Shown: positions 8,172 to 16,758 of the stretch, in pieces
Layout of the letters: each line of letters starts with the position of its first letter
Numbering within the stretch: the stretch's first letter is position 1
Source: Magnetococcales bacterium
Lineage (GTDB): Bacteria > Pseudomonadota > Magnetococcia > Magnetococcales > DC0425bin3
Assembly: GCA_015229045.1 (NCBI GenBank)
Contig: JADGCJ010000050.1
Location: 1-20,702 of the forward strand
Direction of reading: 5' to 3'
Length of the DNA stretch: 20,702 nucleotides
Made by a program: the position numbers and the translations under genes
The notes under the pieces: generated by a model
Databases searched by the model: none
Told to the model about the DNA's origin: nothing
The model's input: the letters and a program-made list of their open reading frames with translations, nothing else

Positions 8172-10547
8172 ATGTTGCGGGTATGGACCATGTTTCCCTT
8201 CTGGTATTTTTTCATTTTGCCCCACCTCTGGAAATTACAGATGCAGTTTCTGATGGGACCGGCGATCCTTGTCAACCTGCTTCTCCTGGCTCAGGAGTAC
8301 AGGTCCGACATCCCGCCGTCGGAAGGAACGGACGAACCGACCAGCGCCCCCACTCCAGCATCCGTGGTAACAACCACTCCTGTGCCACCGCCCGTCACCT
8401 CGGCCAGACCCACGCCCATGCCGGTCGTCACGACCGCTGCCCCCACACCGCCACCCGTCACGACGGCCAGACCTATACCGCCACCCGTCACGACGGCCAG
8501 ACCCACACCGCCACCCGTCACGACGGCCAGACCCACACCGTCGCCGGTGGTCGTCACGACAGCACCCCCCACACCGCCACCCGTCACGACGGCCAGACCT
8601 GCACCGCCGGTCGTCACGACAGAGGCCCCCACACCAGCCCCCGTGGCAACAACCCGTGCAACCACATCCGCCCCAACCCCTGACAGAACGGTCGCTCCCA
8701 TGCCAACAGGACGCACGCCGGACCCCAAAAAGCCCAAACGATTGACCGATCTCTCTTTTGAACCGACCGGCCCCCTGGCCTCCAGTCCCTCCGACTGGCG
8801 GGATCAATTTTTCTATTTTCTCCTGCCGGATCGCTTCAGCGACGGCCAGGAAGAGGCGACGCACCGACCCCTGTTCGATCGGCATCACCCGACCCACGCC
8901 AGGATTCGTGATCGGGCCGCCTGGCTGGCCGCCGCCCGGCGCTGCAATGGCGGAAACCTGCAAGGGGTGCGCAGCAAACTGGACTATCTGCACAACCTGG
9001 GCGTCACGACCCTTTGGCTGGGCCCCCTTTGGAAACAACGCCGGGAAACTCTTGGCGATTTTGGCTATGGCATACAAAATTTTCTCGAAGTGGATCCCCG
9101 TTTTGGCACTGCCGCCGATCTGCGCGAGTTGGCGGACACCCTTCACGAGCGGGGCATGTACCTGGTCCTCGACATCATCGTCACCCATACCGGCAACAAC
9201 TGGTTCTATCGCGATGAAAACGGCCAGAGTCGCGACACCATGCCCTTCAAAAAAACCCCCTACGATTTTTCCGGATGGCGCGACAGCCAGAGTCGCTGCG
9301 TCTCCTCCATCTCCACGCTCGACGACGGTGTCTGGCCCGAAGAGTTGCAAAACCCCGCCCGTTACACCCGGCAGGGCTGCATGGAGATGGACGGCGAATT
9401 CGACACGACAGGCTTCCACGCGGACAAGGGCGACCTCGCCGATCTCAAGGAGCTGGATCTTCACCAGGAAGAGCTCCTGAATACCTTGATCCGTCTCTGG
9501 TGCCATTGGATCGTGCGCAGCGACTGCGATGGCTTCCGCATCGATCCCCTGCGCCAGCTCCCCCCCGAGGTTTCGCGACGCTTTTGCACGGAAGTACGCC
9601 GTTTTGCCGACGCCCTGGGCAAGGAGGAGTTCCTGTTGCTGGGCGAAGGAAATCAGGAACCGGGTGCCCCCTGGCATGGCATGGCGGAGACCATGGACCT
9701 GACCGATGCCGTCCTGGATCACGGCGAACTCGTCGACAATCTGGATGGACTCCTGGCCGGCAGGCTCCACCCGCAACGTTTCCTGGCCATGTTCGACAAT
9801 CCGGCCCATGCCGCAGGTGCAGCGGGCGGGGGGCGTTTTCGCGTCATGTTTCTCGATCACCGGGATCTGGCTGTCTCGGTCGGCGCGGCGTCCAGAGAAG
9901 AGCGTTATCACCGTCTTGCCCAGGCCGAGGGAATCTTGTTGACCGTCCCCTGTCTGCCAGCCTTGCACTTTGGCGCCGAACAGGCCCTGATCAGCGGCGG
10001 CAGCGGCGTACCCGGATTTGGTTCCGGCCATGACGGCATGGACCGTTTCCAACGGGAATCCATGTTCGGTGGACCGTTTGGCCCCTTTGAAACCGAGGGG
10101 TGCCACTTTTTCGATACCACCCACCCGACCTATCTACGTATTGCGGCCATCGGGCGCCTGCGCTCAGGCAGCGACGCAATCGGCCTGACCTTGCGGCGCG
10201 GACAACTCTTTCCCAGGGAGACCTCGGTCCTGCACGGTCCTTTCCTCATCCACGACACCGGAGAGATCATGGCCTGGTCCCGCCTCTTTCGCAACCAGGA
10301 GGTTCTGGTGGTCATCAACACCCACACCCTCCACCCGCGCGGCGCCGAAATCACCATCGATGCCGGATTGCACCCCCCCGGCCAAACGCTGCGTTACCTC
10401 TACCGCAGTGACTGGTCCCCGGAAGCCCTGCGCGATCCACACCACGTCGTCGTGTCCGAAGCAAGCACGGAAAAGGTCGCGGAGCGCCACGGACGCTCCA
10501 TCGTCCACGTCTCTCTTCCTCCAAGCGGCATGGCGATCCTGGCATGA
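8172..10547 (+). CDS. Membrane-anchored GH13 alpha-amylase-family protein with Pro/Thr repeat linker
   Basis: The 791-residue protein has a hydrophobic N-terminus (about residues 7-40, probable signal anchor) and a Pro/Thr/Val linker of about ten 10-11-residue repeats (about 62-170). A GH13 (beta/alpha)8 domain follows. Region I reads DIIVTH. Region II is DGFRID with the nucleophile at Asp458. Region III is LLLGEG with the acid/base at Glu492. Region IV is FLDHRD with Asp565. The invariant His normally before the last Asp is Arg here, so activity may be altered. The likely substrate is an alpha-glucan, acted on outside the cytoplasmic membrane (inference). The start is uncertain: TTG 8139, ATG 8172 and ATG 8190 are in frame and none has a strong Shine-Dalgarno. 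The gene converges on cheR. Confidence 0.8.
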   Translation: MLRVWTMFPFWYFFILPHLWKLQMQFLMGPAILVNLLLLAQEYRSDIPPSEGTDEPTSAPTPASVVTTTPVPPPVTSARPTPMPVVTTAAPTPPPVTTARPIPPPVTTARPTPPPVTTARPTPSPVVVTTAPPTPPPVTTARPAPPVVTTEAPTPAPVATTRATTSAPTPDRTVAPMPTGRTPDPKKPKRLTDLSFEPTGPLASSPSDWRDQFFYFLLPDRFSDGQEEATHRPLFDRHHPTHARIRDRAAWLAAARRCNGGNLQGVRSKLDYLHNLGVTTLWLGPLWKQRRETLGDFGYGIQNFLEVDPRFGTAADLRELADTLHERGMYLVLDIIVTHTGNNWFYRDENGQSRDTMPFKKTPYDFSGWRDSQSRCVSSISTLDDGVWPEELQNPARYTRQGCMEMDGEFDTTGFHADKGDLADLKELDLHQEELLNTLIRLWCHWIVRSDCDGFRIDPLRQLPPEVSRRFCTEVRRFADALGKEEFLLLGEGNQEPGAPWHGMAETMDLTDAVLDHGELVDNLDGLLAGRLHPQRFLAMFDNPAHAAGAAGGGRFRVMFLDHRDLAVSVGAASREERYHRLAQAEGILLTVPCLPALHFGAEQALISGGSGVPGFGSGHDGMDRFQRESMFGGPFGPFETEGCHFFDTTHPTYLRIAAIGRLRSGSDAIGLTLRRGQLFPRETSVLHGPFLIHDTGEIMAWSRLFRNQEVLVVINTHTLHPRGAEITIDAGLHPPGQTLRYLYRSDWSPEALRDPHHVVVSEASTEKVAERHGRSIVHVSLPPSGMAILA
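8356..8676 (+). repeat. Tandem 30-bp coding repeats (PVTTARPTPP linker)
   Basis: About ten units of 30-33 bp encode variants of PVTTARPTPP. The central units share long identical runs such as GTCACGACGGCCAGACC, while the flanking units have drifted. The tract is low-complexity, Pro/Thr-rich and inside the GH13 gene, giving an extended and possibly O-glycosylated spacer between the membrane anchor and the enzyme. It also opens long false reading frames on the other frames and strand. It has no spacers and is not a CRISPR. Confidence 0.9.
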
Positions 10548-10569
10548 ACCTCCCCGCCCGCTTCCTGCT

Positions 10570-11439
10570 TCACTTCCCGGGCAGCTGGTAGATGGTCGGG
10601 GCAACCTGGACCAGAGGAACCTTCAAATTGTTCAGGGTCTCGGAATGACCAACGAACAGGTAGCCTCCCGGCAACAGGTGGCGGCAAAACTTGTTGACGA
10701 TCGCCTGCGTCGTGGGGCGGTCGAAATAGATGATGGCATTACGACAGAAGATGACATCGATCCGTTCTTTGAGACCATAGTCGGCATCCATGAAATTCAG
10801 CTGTTGAAAGCGAATCATGGAGCGCAGCTCCTGGCCCATCTTGACCATGGGTTTGTGGGGATTCTTGTTTTTCAGCATGTACTTTTTTTTCAGGTGCATG
10901 GAGACAGGGGCCACTTTTTCCATTTCATAGACCCCCAGCGACGCCTTCTTGAGAACCTTGGTCGACAGATCGGTCGCCAGGATATTGGCATTGAAATTCT
11001 TCGTGACCGTCTCGCCAAATTCCCTGATCACCATGGCCAGGGTATAGGGCTCCTCCCCGGTGGAGCAGGCAGCGCTCCACACCATGAGACGCCGCTGCGT
11101 ACCAGCACCAGCAGTCCGGACCAATTCCGGCAGGACAGTTCCTTTCAGATACTCGAAATGGTTGGGTTCGCGAAAAAAATCGGTCTTGTTGGTGGTGACG
11201 GCATCGATGAAATTGACCAGCTCCTCACCCTTTTGCTGCGGATCCAAAACCAACTCCACATACTCCGAAAAAGAGTGCATGTGCAGGGTTCGCAGACGCT
11301 TTTGAATCCTGGCAGTGAGCATCGTCTTTTTGGATGCGGGCATCAGGATACCAGCCTGTTGATAGATAAAATCGCTCAGCCTCTTGAAATCCTTGTCAGA
11401 GAGTCCGTGGGCACCGGAGGACGGGCTGTAGGCGTTCAT
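10570..11439 (-). CDS. cheR: CheR chemoreceptor glutamate methyltransferase
   Basis: The 289-residue protein has the usual CheR build. An N-terminal helical domain lies at about residues 14-70. A SAM-binding catalytic domain follows, with motif I SAACSTGEEPYTLAM at 122-136 (the common form has G where the second Ala stands), the acidic ATDLS at 155-159, FCRNAIIYFD at 231-240, and the terminal LFVGHSETL. CheR methylates receptor glutamates for chemotaxis adaptation, using SAM, in the cytoplasm. There is no TPR or PAS extension. No other che gene is near. Instead it is last in a run with a DUF420 protein, a flippase-like protein and rfbA. The gap to the DUF420 gene is 16 bp, suggesting co-transcription. 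AGGG lies about ten bases before the ATG. Confidence 0.93.
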   Translation of the reverse strand: MNAYSPSSGAHGLSDKDFKRLSDFIYQQAGILMPASKKTMLTARIQKRLRTLHMHSFSEYVELVLDPQQKGEELVNFIDAVTTNKTDFFREPNHFEYLKGTVLPELVRTAGAGTQRRLMVWSAACSTGEEPYTLAMVIREFGETVTKNFNANILATDLSTKVLKKASLGVYEMEKVAPVSMHLKKKYMLKNKNPHKPMVKMGQELRSMIRFQQLNFMDADYGLKERIDVIFCRNAIIYFDRPTTQAIVNKFCRHLLPGGYLFVGHSETLNNLKVPLVQVAPTIYQLPGK

Positions 11440-11455
11440 AGGCGATTTCCCTGCA

Positions 11456-11884
11456 TCAAGAATGGGGCAGATGGTGCGTCATCCAATAAACCACAAGGCC
11501 GGTCGTGGTGACATAGAACCAGACAGGCAGGCTCTTTCTGGCCATTTGGCGATGCTCCTGCCACTGCTGCCTGAAGGCGCGACGCAGGGTCAAAAAGAGC
11601 ATCGGCAAAAGAGTGACGGCAGCACCCACATGCGTGATCAGGATGGTAAAGAACAAAGGACGCAACCACCCGCTTCCGGGAAAAGGGCGCATGCCTGAAA
11701 TGGCATGATCCGTCAAGTAAAGCGTCAGAAAGACAACGGAAAGAACCGTCGCCCCCATCATGCAGAACCTGTGAACGGGGGTCCGCCCAGTACGGATGGC
11801 CAACACACCGACAGAGAGAGTCAACAACGTCACCACCACGATCACCGCCTCGACATGGGGTAACAGGGCGAGAAGAGGGTGCAT
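11456..11884 (-). CDS. DUF420 family membrane protein
   Basis: The 142-residue protein has four predicted membrane helices at about residues 10-28, 42-60, 75-100 and 120-140. Family hallmarks visible are AIRTGRTPVHRFCM, GWLRPLFFTILITHV and the closing LPVWFYVTTTGLVVYWM. DUF420 (YozB-like) proteins are small integral membrane proteins. Some are encoded near cytochrome oxidase assembly genes, but the function is not settled and nothing here supports that link. The frame is open to 11953. The ATG at 11884 has GAGGTG nine bases upstream and is preferred. It starts 13 bp after the flippase-like gene and ends 16 bp before cheR, in one apparent operon. Confidence 0.85.
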   Translation of the reverse strand: MHPLLALLPHVEAVIVVVTLLTLSVGVLAIRTGRTPVHRFCMMGATVLSVVFLTLYLTDHAISGMRPFPGSGWLRPLFFTILITHVGAAVTLLPMLFLTLRRAFRQQWQEHRQMARKSLPVWFYVTTTGLVVYWMTHHLPHS

Positions 11885-11897
11885 GATCTTGATCACC

Positions 11898-12863
11898 TCA
11901 CGTCTGTTTGGGTTTGAGCCGCATAAGGTCACTCCGATCCAGTTTGGTGGCAAACAGAATGATCAGAGTGCCACACACCGTGGGCAGAATTTGGATAAAA
12001 TGCAAGGCCATTCCAACAGCCAGGGCCGTCTCCTTCGGCACGCCAAACCAGCCGAGGGAGAGAACCATGGCCGTCTCATAAACCCCCACTCCCCCGGGAG
12101 AGGAGGGCAACGACAAACCGATCGAAGAGACGACGAATATGGCCGCCATTTGGGCCACAGTCAAATCCAGACCGGCGACCCAGGACATGAAAATCATGGC
12201 CAGAGCCAGATAAGAGAGCCATGCCAGCAGGGTATACCAACCCAGAATCAAAAAAAATTGCCACTCGAAGCGCTCCTGAAGATGGTCCAGAATGGCAGCG
12301 ACGAAACCTCTCAAACGCGGTACAGGGACAAGGTGCAACAACAAACGCGAGACCGCCGGAAAATAGTTATTGAGGAGCAAAAATACCCAAAACCCACCCA
12401 CAATCAGGGTCAGGGGAATCAGCAAAAGCGACTTGTCCAGGAAATAGGCCGTCAACACACCGAAAAGCAGGACGGCATTCAGGTCAAAAAACCTTTCCCA
12501 GAAGACGATCCCCATGCCATGGCTCATGGCAATATCAGCCCTCTGCCGCAAAAAGGAGACCTTGGCCAGTTCCCCCAGTTTGGCGGGAAAAATATTGTTG
12601 AGTCCGAGGCAAAGGACAACGGCCTGCATGGCAGGCACAAACCGAAGGCGATGACGGGTCAGAAACATCAAACGCAGGGTCGGAACCAGCATGGTTGCCA
12701 CGACCATAAGCTCCATGGTCAGGATACGTCCGGGTGCAAAACTGCGAAAAATGACCAATACCTGCTGCAGATCCAACCCGGCAAGCAGATAGACCAGGCA
12801 CCCGCCAACCAGGGCCACCCGGATGGCAAGGGAAAACGCTTTTTTTACCATGGCGACTTGCAT
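11898..12863 (-). CDS. Flippase-like membrane protein (LPG_synthase_TM / YbhN family)
   Basis: The 321-residue polytopic protein has about eight hydrophobic segments. The family signatures are NNIFPAKLGELAKVSFLR (about residues 90-107) and SLPSSPGGVGVYET near the C-terminus, as in the lysylphosphatidylglycerol synthase transmembrane region (TIGR00374). There is no C-terminal aminoacyl-transfer domain, so it is not a full MprF. Members of this group are thought to move or modify lipids or glycolipids, and the exact substrate is unknown. Start choice is between ATG 12863 (AAGG upstream) and ATG 12851. A longer TTG start at 12869 is less likely. It lies 70 bp after rfbA, which fits an envelope-polysaccharide or glycolipid role (inference). 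Confidence 0.82.
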   Translation of the reverse strand: MQVAMVKKAFSLAIRVALVGGCLVYLLAGLDLQQVLVIFRSFAPGRILTMELMVVATMLVPTLRLMFLTRHRLRFVPAMQAVVLCLGLNNIFPAKLGELAKVSFLRQRADIAMSHGMGIVFWERFFDLNAVLLFGVLTAYFLDKSLLLIPLTLIVGGFWVFLLLNNYFPAVSRLLLHLVPVPRLRGFVAAILDHLQERFEWQFFLILGWYTLLAWLSYLALAMIFMSWVAGLDLTVAQMAAIFVVSSIGLSLPSSPGGVGVYETAMVLSLGWFGVPKETALAVGMALHFIQILPTVCGTLIILFATKLDRSDLMRLKPKQT

Positions 12864-12933
12864 CCCCAACGACCTTGGCCATCATCTGGACCAGGGCTCG
12901 CGGGAAACAAGGCCTCGGATGTCACGCGAACAA

Positions 12934-13818
12934 TCATGGATTGGATTGGGCATTTTTCGCAAGTTCAAGGAGATATTGACCATAGCCGGAGGCGGAGATC
13001 CGCTGCCCGCTGGCCATCAACTCCTGGGTGGTGATCCACCCTTTCCGCCAGGCGACCTCTTCGATGCAACCGATACGAAACCCCTGTCGACCCTCTATGG
13101 CAGCGACAAAGTTGGACGCCTCCAGCATGGATTGCTCCGTTCCGGCATCGAGCCAAGCGTGGCCACGACCCAGCATTTCCACCCGCAGCTCTCCCCTTTC
13201 CAGGTAGGTTTTGTTGACGTCGGTGATCTCCAGTTCGCCACGGGAAGAGGGTCGGATCTTCCGGGCAATGTCAACCACTTGATTGTCATAGAAATACAAG
13301 CCGGTCACGGCCAGGTTGGAGCGGGGCCGGAGGGGTTTCTCCTCCAGGGAGAGGGCACGCCCCTTGCTGTCCACCTCGACCACACCGTAGCGAACGGGAT
13401 CTTTTACCGGATAGGCCCAAACGGTGGCCCCTGCATCGCGACCGGCACAATCCTGGAGCCGATTTTGCAGAGCATGGCCAAAAAAAATGTTATCCCCCAG
13501 AATCAAGGCAACCGGATCATTGGCAACAAATTCCTGACCTATGATGAACGCCTGGGCAAGCCCTCCCGGATGCGCCTGCGCAGCATACTCCAGACGCAAC
13601 CCCAAAGAGGGACCTTGACCAAGCAACTGCTGGAAACGGGGCAGATCCGTCGGCGTGGAGATGATCAAGATATGCCGCACATCTGCCAACATCAGAACCG
13701 ATAAACCATAATAAATCATAGGTTTGTCATAGATCGGCAGCAGTTGCTTGGAGATGGGCAACGTGGCGGGATAAAGACGGGAACCACTGCCGCCAGCCAG
13801 AATAATCCCTTTTTTCAA
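12934..13818 (-). CDS. rfbA: Glucose-1-phosphate thymidylyltransferase (RfbA/RmlA)
   Basis: The 294-residue enzyme makes dTDP-glucose from dTTP and glucose-1-phosphate, the first step of dTDP-rhamnose and related sugar synthesis in the cytoplasm. The nucleotide signature [11 protein letters not shown] is at residues 9-19, followed by [15 protein letters not shown] at 23-37. The metal site LGDNIFFGH is at 107-115. EEKP and [16 protein letters not shown] are also present. Length matches the family. The start codon is TTG, fixed by GAGGAG five bases upstream and by the family N-terminus [10 protein letters not shown]. The usual partners rfbB, rfbC and rfbD are absent. It is instead first in a run with the flippase-like, DUF420 and cheR genes. 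Confidence 0.95.
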   Translation of the reverse strand: MKKGIILAGGSGSRLYPATLPISKQLLPIYDKPMIYYGLSVLMLADVRHILIISTPTDLPRFQQLLGQGPSLGLRLEYAAQAHPGGLAQAFIIGQEFVANDPVALILGDNIFFGHALQNRLQDCAGRDAGATVWAYPVKDPVRYGVVEVDSKGRALSLEEKPLRPRSNLAVTGLYFYDNQVVDIARKIRPSSRGELEITDVNKTYLERGELRVEMLGRGHAWLDAGTEQSMLEASNFVAAIEGRQGFRIGCIEEVAWRKGWITTQELMASGQRISASGYGQYLLELAKNAQSNP

Positions 13819-13823
13819 CGCAG

Positions 13824-13829
13824 CTCCTC
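13824..13829 (-). promoter_or_regulatory. Ribosome binding site fixing the TTG start of rfbA
   Basis: On the minus strand GAGGAG stands five bases before a TTG codon. No ATG or GTG lies nearby in frame, and the residues right after TTG match the conserved RfbA N-terminus. The TTG is therefore the real start. Confidence 0.8.
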
Positions 13830-13903
13830 AAGATTACACACTAAAAGATGACAACCTACCGCGCCCTGGGTGCTATTATAAGTCAGGATTCTTTCTGCTG
13901 CCA

Positions 13904-14056
13904 GGAGCAGAGTCACCGCCCAAACGACAGGCCAATGCCTTTTTCACCGGCTTTGGGCGCTTTCGCCGTATTGTCTTGTTTGATACCCTGCTCCAGGGGT
14001 ATACCTCATCGGAGCCGAGAGCGATCCTGGCCCATGAAGTGGGCCATCGGGGCCGA
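13904..14056 (+). pseudogene. Relic of an M48/Ste24-type zinc metalloprotease
   Basis: In the frame of 13904 the plus strand encodes [21 protein letters not shown] from 13922, then TLL, then [14 protein letters not shown] is at 14033-14047. This is the core of CAAX-protease/Ste24-like M48 peptidases, including the HExxH zinc motif in correct spacing after the NAFFTGFG strand. The frame is open from 13775 to its stop at 14132-14134 but contains no ATG, GTG or TTG start before the homologous part. The membrane N-terminal half and the downstream zinc-ligand region are missing. Homology stops soon after HEVGH. Some 50 residues of an enzyme normally of 280-420 residues survive. I read it as a deletion remnant between rfbA and the GGDEF-EAL gene. 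Confidence 0.75.
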
Positions 14057-14130
14057 ACGACTCGGCAGGATCCGTCTCTCCGTGGGGGAATTACGCCACA
14101 CCGACTGACATGTTGCCGAAGAGGACCGGA

Positions 14131-15900
14131 ATGAGCAACGCAACGCCAAAAAAAATGCTCTCTCCCCGAAGGGAGCGCACCGCCCGGGAGGGCTTTTTCA
14201 ACAAGCGCCTGCTGGAGGTGATCCTTGGCGACAGCCAGGATGGGGTTTTGGTGGTGGACTGGCTTGGCAACATGCGCCGCGTCAATCAGACCCTCTGCTC
14301 CATGCTGGGATACGGTCCCGCCGAACTTGAAGGAAAAAACATACTGCGCTTCCTGCGCCAGTGGAAGGGGGATGCCGACTTTTTCGATGCCATGGTCGAA
14401 GAGATCTGGTTCAGCGGCTTCTGGCAGGGAGAGATCAGCATCCATCGCAGGGACAGCCTGGTTTTTCAGGCCCGTCTGCGCGTCAATGCCATCCTGCCGA
14501 CCCAGACAGGAGAGAGTGTCCGTTTTTATGTCGGTCAACTCACCCGACTCTCCGATGCCCTCACTCTCTCGCGGAGCACCGTCCCCAACTCAAGCCTGGA
14601 TCCTCTGACCGGGTTGGCCAACCGCTTGCTGTTTGAAGATCGGTTGCAACAGGCCCTGACCCAGGCACGGCGGCGCAATCGCAGTGTCGTCTCCATGTTT
14701 GTCGACCTGGACCGATTCAAGTTGATCAACGACTCCCTTGGCCCGGTCTTCGGCGACCGTTTGCTCGTGGAGGTGACGGAAAGATTGATCCATTGCCTGC
14801 GTACCAGCGACAGCGTGGCGCGCATCGGTGCCGATGAGTTTGCCCTGCTCCTCACCGACCTCGACGATGGCTCCGGTGCCATACGCAATGCCGGCGTCGT
14901 CGCCCGCAAGGTTTATGAAACCCTCTCTCTCCCCTTGAGCATCGATGGCCAGGAGACAGAAGTTTCCGCCGCCATGGGCATCACCCTCTTCCCCCAGGAT
15001 GGCGACGATGCCCAGGAGATCATGAAAAACACCTATACCGCCTTGGCCCACGCCAAGAAGAAGGGCCGCAACAGTTACCAGTTCTTCTCCGCCGAAATGA
15101 CCGAGACCGCCCGGCGTCGCTTCGATCTGGAGAACCGTCTGCGCCATGCCGTGGAACGGGGCGAAATGCGCCTTTATTACCAACCCCAGGTGGATCTCAA
15201 GACCGGCAAGGTGATCGGCGCCGAGGCCCTGGTCCGCTGGATGCAAGAGGGCGACAGACTTGTCTCCCCTGCCGAGTTCATTCCCGTTGCCGAGGAGTCC
15301 GGTCTCATTGTTCCCATCGGCGAGTGGGTTCTGAAAACTGCCTGCCAACAGATCGCTGCCTGGAGGGAAATGGGGCTGCCATCCATCCGGGTCGGTGTCA
15401 ACCTCTCGGCGGTTCAGTTCAGAAGACAGGATCTGGCCGCCATCGTCGAGGCTCTGCTGGCAGAGTACAAGATCGAACCCTCGCAGCTCGACCTGGAAAT
15501 CACCGAAAGCGCCATCATGGAGGATGTGCAGCGGGCAGTTAAAATCCTGAATCGTATCAGTGATCTGGGTGTCAAGCTCTCCATCGACGACTTTGGCACG
15601 GGGTATTCGTCCCTGAGCCAGCTGCGCCAGTTCCCCTTCAAAACCCTGAAAATCGATCGCTCCTTCGTCCGCGACATCAGCAGCAACCCGGGTGATGCGG
15701 CCATCGTCAGCGCCATCATTGCCATGGCTCACAGCCTGGATCAGACCGTCGTCGTCGAAGGATTGGAAACAACCGACCAATTGACCATCTTGCGCAACCT
15801 GCGTTGCAATGAAATGCAGGGGTTCTTGTTCAGCGCCGCCATCCCCGCCGATGAACTGACAGCCCTGCTCATCGAGGGTCGCCAGCTGCAAACCGAATGA
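14131..15900 (+). CDS. PAS-GGDEF-EAL c-di-GMP turnover protein
   Basis: The 589-residue cytoplasmic protein has a PAS-like sensor at about residues 24-145, GGDEF at about 153-320 and EAL at about 330-580. The GGDEF half keeps [11 protein letters not shown], but the signature reads RIGADEF (GADEF at 233-237), so cyclase activity is doubtful. The EAL half looks complete: EAL at 365-367, [21 protein letters not shown] at 486-494, KIDRSF, EGLET and MQGFLF. The likely role is a c-di-GMP phosphodiesterase tuned by PAS and perhaps by GTP bound at the altered GGDEF site. ATG 14110 is also in frame, but GAGG at 14121-14124 favours 14131. No hydrophobic segment is seen. It stands alone on its strand, after the protease relic. 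Confidence 0.93.
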   Translation: MSNATPKKMLSPRRERTAREGFFNKRLLEVILGDSQDGVLVVDWLGNMRRVNQTLCSMLGYGPAELEGKNILRFLRQWKGDADFFDAMVEEIWFSGFWQGEISIHRRDSLVFQARLRVNAILPTQTGESVRFYVGQLTRLSDALTLSRSTVPNSSLDPLTGLANRLLFEDRLQQALTQARRRNRSVVSMFVDLDRFKLINDSLGPVFGDRLLVEVTERLIHCLRTSDSVARIGADEFALLLTDLDDGSGAIRNAGVVARKVYETLSLPLSIDGQETEVSAAMGITLFPQDGDDAQEIMKNTYTALAHAKKKGRNSYQFFSAEMTETARRRFDLENRLRHAVERGEMRLYYQPQVDLKTGKVIGAEALVRWMQEGDRLVSPAEFIPVAEESGLIVPIGEWVLKTACQQIAAWREMGLPSIRVGVNLSAVQFRRQDLAAIVEALLAEYKIEPSQLDLEITESAIMEDVQRAVKILNRISDLGVKLSIDDFGTGYSSLSQLRQFPFKTLKIDRSFVRDISSNPGDAAIVSAIIAMAHSLDQTVVVEGLETTDQLTILRNLRCNEMQGFLFSAAIPADELTALLIEGRQLQTE

Positions 15901-16067
15901 CAGCCGATTCCATTTCCGGATCAAGATGGATGCAAGGCGACTCCCCCCCTCCCCTCAAGAACCCCGTGCGCGTTTTTCCTGATACAAATTGACTCTGCGG
16001 AATTGCCTGGATCGTCCTTTTGTGATACCAACTGAACACGGTTTGGCACTCGGCGAAAGGATGGTTC

Positions 16068-16691
16068 ATGAATGGCTCAGGCATACCCGAGCAGTATGCC
16101 CGAAAATTGACCAGGGAAGAGATCAACCGCCTGCCCATCAAACGCTGGGACGGGCCGGTTCGCCTTGTGCATGCGGCGGAAGAGATCGAAGCAGCGCTTC
16201 ACACCCTCGGACAAGAACGGGTCTTGGGCTTCGATACCGAAACCCGACCTGCCTTTCGCAAGGGAGTCTCCCACCAACCCTCCCTGATCCAACTCGCCGG
16301 TGCCCGGGAGGTCATTCTTTTCCAACTGCATCGTATCGAGGATTTCACCCCTCTGATCCGCATTCTGAGCCAGGAAGAGATTCTCAAGGTCGGCGTCGGG
16401 CTTGATCATGACATCCGCCAGTTGCAACCCCTCTTCCCCTTTGAACAGCGCGGTTTCATCGACCTGGGCAGCGTCGCCGAACAGGCCGGCATGGAGAGCC
16501 GTGGCCTGCGCAGCATGGCCGCCTCCCTGTTTGGTTTTCGCATCTCCAAACGGGCACAGTGTTCCAACTGGGAGACCCCGGACCTGCAACCCTACCAGGT
16601 CGAATACGCCGCCACCGATGCCTGGATCAGCCGGGAAATCTTCCTGGTGATGGAACGTCTGGGAGTGGTGGCGGCGCCTGTGCGTACATGA
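16068..16691 (+). CDS. DEDDy-type 3'-5' exonuclease (RNase D / WRN-exo-like)
   Basis: The 207-residue protein is a single DnaQ-like exonuclease domain. ExoI is FDTETRP with D56 and E58. ExoII is in GLDHDIRQL (acid residue at 113 or 115). ExoIII is YAATDAWISRE with Y180 and D184, giving the DEDDy set. SLIQLAG after ExoI is typical of the RNase D/Werner exonuclease branch. There is no HRDC domain, so it is not a full RNase D. It probably trims RNA or DNA 3' ends with two metal ions in the cytoplasm, substrate unknown. AAAGGA lies six bases before the ATG. The 167 bp upstream is free of genes. It converges on hepT with 56 bp between stops. Confidence 0.88.
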   Translation: MNGSGIPEQYARKLTREEINRLPIKRWDGPVRLVHAAEEIEAALHTLGQERVLGFDTETRPAFRKGVSHQPSLIQLAGAREVILFQLHRIEDFTPLIRILSQEEILKVGVGLDHDIRQLQPLFPFEQRGFIDLGSVAEQAGMESRGLRSMAASLFGFRISKRAQCSNWETPDLQPYQVEYAATDAWISREIFLVMERLGVVAAPVRT

Positions 16692-16729
16692 GGAATGACC
16701 GACTTTCGTGAAAAACAGTTCTCTCCCGG

Positions 16730-16758
16730 TCAAACGTCATATGCGGATCAACCGGCAC
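16730..16758. repeat. Direct repeat copy B: yejB 3'-end remnant after hepT
   Basis: These 29 bases match 17582-17610, the last codons of yejB, at 25 positions, in the same orientation. Read on the minus strand in the yejB-equivalent frame they give VPVDPHMTFD, against VLVDPRITFE at the yejB end. The copy overlaps the hepT stop codon. Together with copy A it brackets the mntA-hepT pair. Confidence 0.7.

Noticed and set aside
8356..8676. CRISPR-like short repeats
   Set aside because: The repeats are tandem, in frame, without unique spacers, and encode a Pro/Thr linker.
8235..10124. Antisense and shifted frames over the GH13 gene, including Gly/Val-rich 8291-8737 and 8183-8683
   Set aside because: These are by-products of the 30-bp tandem repeat and GC-rich coding. 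The GH13 frame explains the region.
13848..14108. 86-residue plus-strand ORF between rfbA and the GGDEF-EAL gene
   Set aside because: It is a frame-shifted shadow of the M48 relic. The relic frame, not this one, shows homology.
16696..16732. Inverted repeat TGACCG/CGGTCA between exonuclease and hepT as terminator
   Set aside because: Only 6 bp with a 25-base loop and no T-run, so it is too weak to call.
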